Position numbers and translations under genes: made by a program
The notes under the pieces: generated by a model
The model's input: the letters and a program-made list of their open reading frames with translations, nothing else
What the model was told of the DNA's origin: nothing
The model's database searches: none
Assembly (NCBI GenBank): GCA_002345575.1
Contig: DDVX01000023.1
Span: 1-54,004, forward strand
Length of the DNA stretch: 54,004 nucleotides
DNA from: Stutzerimonas stutzeri
GTDB taxonomy: Bacteria > Pseudomonadota > Gammaproteobacteria > Pseudomonadales > Pseudomonadaceae
Direction of reading: 5' to 3'
Part shown: positions 50,701-54,004 of the stretch, piece by piece
Layout of the letters: each line of letters opens with the position of its first letter
Numbering within the stretch: the first letter of the stretch is position 1

Positions 50701-52029
50701 TCAGTTTGTGGTCGATAGATAATCGACCACCATGGTCGCCATAGCCCGTGTTCCCACCACCAGCGCCGCCTCGTCAACGAAGAACTCCGGGTTGTGGTTG
50801 GGCGCCGCCTCGGTCGGGTCCTGGCCTTCGGGGGTGATGCCGAGGAACACGTAAAGGCCCGGCACCTGCTGGGCGAAGAAGGAAAAGTCCTCCGCCGCAC
50901 CTGGCAGTTCGGCGACGGCCACCTTGCCGTCAGCGGCGCGCTCCAGCGCGGGCGTCATGCGCTCGGCGAGTTCGGAGTCGTTCACCGTGGTGCTGTACAT
51001 CGGCTCGATCGAGACATCAGCGCTGGCGCCCGCACTTTCAGCGATCTTCTTCGCGCTGAGTTTCAGGTCGTCGCGCACCTGGTTGCGCACGCCTTCGTCA
51101 TAGGTACGAATGGTGCCGGTCATTTCCACGGATTCGGGGACTATGTTCGGCCCGCTGCCGCCATTGATGGTGCCGATGGTTACCACCGCCGGCGATACCG
51201 GCAGGTTGGCCTTGCGGCTGACTACGGTCTGGATGCCGCCGATCACCTGGGCGGAAGTGACGATAGGATCGACCGTATTCCAGGGCATGCCGCCATGGCC
51301 CTGACTGCCGGTGATGCGGATGTTCAGCATGTCACTGGCTGCGGTGGTGGAGCCGGTACGCCAGCTGATCTGCCCGGATGGCCCCGGCATCACGTGCATG
51401 GCGAAGATCGCATCGGGTTTGAGGGTCTCGAACAGCCCCTCCTCCAGCATCTTCTTGGCGCCCCAGCTGGCGCCCGGGCCGGGCTGAACCAGGCTGGAGC
51501 CTTCCTCGGCCGGCTGAAAGATGAACATTACCGTGCCTTCGAGCTGATCCTTCAGGCCGGTAAGCACTTCGGCGGTGGCCATCAGCATGGCGGTGTGTGC
51601 GTCGTGGCCACAGGCGTGCATCACATTCACCTCGGCGCCGTGGTAGTTGCCCTTGGCCTGGGAAGCGAACGGCAGACCAGCCGGCTCCTTGATTGGCAAA
51701 GCGTCCATATCGGCGCGCAAGGCAACGGTGCGCCCGGGCTTGGCGCCCTTGAGAATTCCGACGACGCCGGTGCGGGCGATGCCGGTTTTGACCTCCAGGC
51801 CCAGTGACTGCAGATGGTCGGCCACCAGCTTGGCCGTGCGGGTTTCCTGCTCACCGAGCTCGGGATGCTGGTGGATGTCGCGGCGCCAGTCGATCAGCTT
51901 CGATTCGATCGCGGCGGCGTCAGTGCGCACCTGCTGTTCAAGCGGAGAGTTGGCGCTGGCGCTGGCGCTGGCGCTGAACAGCAGCCCGGCCATCAGCGCC
52001 AGCGGGAGTGGATTGAGTGCAAACTTCAT
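50701..52029 (-). CDS. Secreted M20 family amidohydrolase
   Basis: A 442-residue M20D-type peptidase/amidohydrolase with a signal peptide (about 26 residues, ending ASASASA). Metal-binding blocks are visible: MHACGHDAHTA (C140, H142 and H145) and PAEEG (173-177), plus DMDALPI. Relatives remove acyl groups from N-acyl amino acids or hippurate. In the periplasm it could release amino acids such as cysteine or methionine from N-acylated forms. The start at 52029 puts the signal first; the longer frame upstream lacks it. Confidence 0.87.
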   Translation of the reverse strand: MKFALNPLPLALMAGLLFSASASASANSPLEQQVRTDAAAIESKLIDWRRDIHQHPELGEQETRTAKLVADHLQSLGLEVKTGIARTGVVGILKGAKPGRTVALRADMDALPIKEPAGLPFASQAKGNYHGAEVNVMHACGHDAHTAMLMATAEVLTGLKDQLEGTVMFIFQPAEEGSSLVQPGPGASWGAKKMLEEGLFETLKPDAIFAMHVMPGPSGQISWRTGSTTAASDMLNIRITGSQGHGGMPWNTVDPIVTSAQVIGGIQTVVSRKANLPVSPAVVTIGTINGGSGPNIVPESVEMTGTIRTYDEGVRNQVRDDLKLSAKKIAESAGASADVSIEPMYSTTVNDSELAERMTPALERAADGKVAVAELPGAAEDFSFFAQQVPGLYVFLGITPEGQDPTEAAPNHNPEFFVDEAALVVGTRAMATMVVDYLSTTN

Positions 52030-52225
52030 GTCGGAGTCCTGTTCAATCGTGAATTGATCAATGTTAACGGTCTCGCTACAAGGAATTGACCGGCGAACGT
52101 CGTGTACATGCCACTCGATATGACAAAGAACCGTACCTCCGGTCAGCATTTGCTTGTTAGCGGGCCACTCCAGTAGATTGCCCCGCCTTCGCCCCGTTGC
52201 CAGGGCGGCTGCCTGGATATTCGCC

Positions 52226-53470
52226 GTGTCTACGCCCAACACTTCCGCAATACCCGCTTCCGTCTATCGCCAGCCCGGCTTTCTGCCGTTTCTGATCAGC
52301 CGCGTGCTGGCCATGTTCGCGGTGCAGATTCTCGCCGTGGTGGTGGCCTGGCAGGTGTACGACATGACCCGCGATCCGCTATCGCTGGCCTATGTCGGCC
52401 TGGCGCAATTTCTCCCGATGCTTTTGTTACTGATGCCGGCGGGCGATCTGATCGACCGCTACGACCGCAAGCGCATCCTGAGCCTTAGCTGGGCGCTGGA
52501 AGCGGCCTGTGCGGCAGCATTGCTTTGGCTGTCGGTCAGTGGCGGCGCGGTCACCAGTTTTTACCTCGTACTGGTGTTCTACGGCTGCGCCCGGGCGTTC
52601 ACAGGGCCAGCGCTGTCGAGCCTGCTGCCGCAGATCGTGCCGCGGGAAAAGCTGGCCGCCGCGATTGCCGCTAACAGCATGATCGTGCGTGGCTCGACAA
52701 TCGCCGGGCCGGTGTTTGGCGGTGGCTTGTATGCACTGGGCGGCGGCGGGCTGACCTATGCCGCATGCCTGCTGTTCTTCCTCGCGGGCATTCTGCTGCT
52801 GCGGCGGGTACCGGTGCTTTATGCGGAAAAAATGCAGGCGCTGGAAGCGACGGCCTGGCAGCGTTTTACCGCCGGGATTCACTTTATCCGCTCGCGACCG
52901 ATCATCCTCGGCACCATCTCATTGGATCTGTTCGCAGTGCTGCTCGGCGGCGTGATTGCGCTGTTGCCAATCTATGCCCAAGAAGTGCTGGAAGTCGGCC
53001 CCACCGGACTCGGCGCGCTGCGCAGCGCCATGGCCCTGGGTGAGGTGCTGGTGGGCTTTTACCTGAGCACCCGGCCATTCAACCGCCGGGTCGGCATGAC
53101 CATGTTCATCGCGGTGGCGATCTTCGGCGTGGCCAACCTGGTGTTCGCCCTGTCCAGCCTGTTCTGGCTGTCGTTTGCGGCGCTGTTCGTGGCCGGCGGC
53201 GCGGATATGGTGAGCGTGTATATCCGCTCGTCGCTGATCCAATTCAGCACGCCGGACGCCATGCGCGGGCGAGTCAACGCGGTGAACATGCTGTTCATCG
53301 GCTCGTCCAACGAGCTCGGCGAGTTTCGCGCCGGCACTAGCGCCGCCTGGTTCGGCACGGTACCGGCCGCGGTAATTGGCGGCCTGTGCACCCTGGGCGT
53401 CACTGGCGGCTGGATGCTGGCATTCAAGAGCCTGCGTAGAGTTGATCGTTTCGAGGATGCGGCACCCTAA
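52226..53470 (+). CDS. MFS transporter (EntS/MFS_3-like)
   Basis: A 414-residue transporter (from a GTG start) with about 12 membrane segments and MFS motif DLIDRYDRKRIL in the loop between helices 2 and 3. The pattern is close to the EntS/MFS_3 exporters. The start is uncertain: GTG at 52226 gives VSTPNTSAIP, while ATG at 52154 adds 24 residues that look non-membrane and Arg-rich. Substrate is unknown; it is divergent from the amidohydrolase gene. Confidence 0.78.
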   Translation: MSTPNTSAIPASVYRQPGFLPFLISRVLAMFAVQILAVVVAWQVYDMTRDPLSLAYVGLAQFLPMLLLLMPAGDLIDRYDRKRILSLSWALEAACAAALLWLSVSGGAVTSFYLVLVFYGCARAFTGPALSSLLPQIVPREKLAAAIAANSMIVRGSTIAGPVFGGGLYALGGGGLTYAACLLFFLAGILLLRRVPVLYAEKMQALEATAWQRFTAGIHFIRSRPIILGTISLDLFAVLLGGVIALLPIYAQEVLEVGPTGLGALRSAMALGEVLVGFYLSTRPFNRRVGMTMFIAVAIFGVANLVFALSSLFWLSFAALFVAGGADMVSVYIRSSLIQFSTPDAMRGRVNAVNMLFIGSSNELGEFRAGTSAAWFGTVPAAVIGGLCTLGVTGGWMLAFKSLRRVDRFEDAAP

Positions 53471-53804
53471 AACAGCCCTCTGCTGCAGATGCACAACGAC
53501 AGCGGCAGCCAGTGACTAAGGTCGCGTACTTAATCGCCAATGAGGCAAAAGCGCCGTTAGAACATTGGGGAATTGCCTCATGAGCATAATTCCGCAAACT
53601 GTTATTCATTTTTGGAATAAACAAGTGAGTAACAATTCCTTTGGTTATTAAGAAATATTTTGTAGATTTGCCGCCCTGCCGCAACGGACTTCCGCGCCGG
53701 CTCTAGCTCGGGCTCTACAGCGCACTTACACTGCCGCGCCGTTTCGCTTTACTCCAGCAGCACCCGCCTTCCACGTTCTGCAATGCACCTTGGAGCAAGA
53801 CCCA
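53471..53804. promoter_or_regulatory. AT-rich promoter region before the oprD-type gene
   Basis: No gene was seen in this 334-nt stretch. An AT-rich core (about 53560-53670) carries TTATTC (53602-53607) and GAATAA (53615-53620), a 6-bp inverted repeat resembling the boxes between oscA and the hydrolase. TTGGAGCAAG precedes the ATG at 53805. The arrangement suggests regulated expression of the porin. Confidence 0.45.
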
Positions 53805-54002
53805 ATGAATCACTCGAAAATAGCCCTGGCGGTTGCCTTCGGTATTCTGGCCCAGCAAGCCAGCGCTGCCGGTTTCATCGAGGACAGCAAGGCCAGCCTC
53901 GACCTGCGTAATTTCTATTTCAACCAGGACAACCGCGACACGGAAAAGGCTTCCAGCAAAGAATGGGGCCAAGGCTTCATCCTTAAGGATGGTCTGAAGT
54001 AG
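53805..54002 (+). pseudogene. OprD-family porin, broken or truncated at window end
   Basis: Sixty-five codons: a signal peptide (MNHSKIALAVAFGILAQQASA) and the OprD opening GFIEDSKASLDLRNFYFNQD, then EWGQGFILK. The family continues here with a long beta-barrel (about 420 residues in all), but this frame reads DGLK and stops at TAG (54000-54002). The departure just before the edge suggests a frameshift or an insertion, or assembly error. The porin would import amino acids, peptides or aromatic or sulfur compounds if intact. Confidence 0.6.
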
Positions 54003-54004
54003 CC

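Overview
The window looks like chromosome of a GC-rich gammaproteobacterium in Pseudomonas sensu lato (Pseudomonas, Stutzerimonas or Ectopseudomonas type). The evidence is the oxyR-recG pair, a general secretion (xcp/gsp) block, an oscA-sbp-cysTWA sulfate operon followed by a catalase gene, three-gene pntAA-pntAB-pntB, DUF2388 paralogues, an OprD-type porin start and Pseudomonas-style REP hairpins. No rRNA, tRNA, CRISPR array, prophage or transposase gene was recognised. The odd length, the dispersed repeat at the left edge and the abnormal end of the oprD gene at the right edge suggest a draft contig that stops at repeats.

Layout. 0-5 kb: a repeat, then the distal part of a flagellar export operon (fliQ-fliR-flhB-flhA), followed by a convergent PilZ gene. 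5-12 kb: housekeeping and metabolic genes, including a heme-oxygenase-like diiron protein paired with a methyltransferase, an AEC transporter, a zinc alcohol dehydrogenase and an epimerase-like SDR. 12-17 kb: oxyR-recG and a YbaK-HDOD protein. 17-24.5 kb: type II secretion genes gspE-F-G-H-I-J-K-L-M on the minus strand, without gspC or gspD. 25-28 kb: proton-translocating transhydrogenase. 28-32 kb: DUF1127, three DUF2388 paralogues, a DUF4105 putative envelope hydrolase and a DUF3617 protein. 32-36.5 kb: small hypotheticals, a CobW GTPase, a SUKH protein and a catalase.

36.5-54 kb is dominated by sulfur acquisition. It holds the sulfate importer (sbp, cysT, cysW, cysA) with oscA upstream. 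An AraC-type regulator stands divergent from an operon of an AhpD-like protein, an acyl-CoA-dehydrogenase-like flavoprotein and a three-part ABC importer. These are followed by an orphan MetQ-like binding protein, a Cys/Met-metabolism PLP enzyme, serine acetyltransferase, a secreted M20 amidohydrolase, an MFS exporter and a broken or truncated OprD porin. Together they can be read as a route that imports organic sulfur compounds, releases the sulfur and assimilates it into cysteine or methionine.

Most interesting signals: (i) two overlapping mini-ORFs between oscA and sbp, the second containing Cys-Ser-Cys, followed by a hairpin that can mask the sbp ribosome binding site; (ii) the flavoprotein/AhpD/ABC locus as a possible uncharacterised organosulfur pathway; (iii) three dispersed copies of an intergenic element whose stems are kept by compensatory changes; (iv) the DUF2388 x3-DUF4105 cassette. 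All functional statements rest on reading translated sequence and family knowledge; no database search was run.
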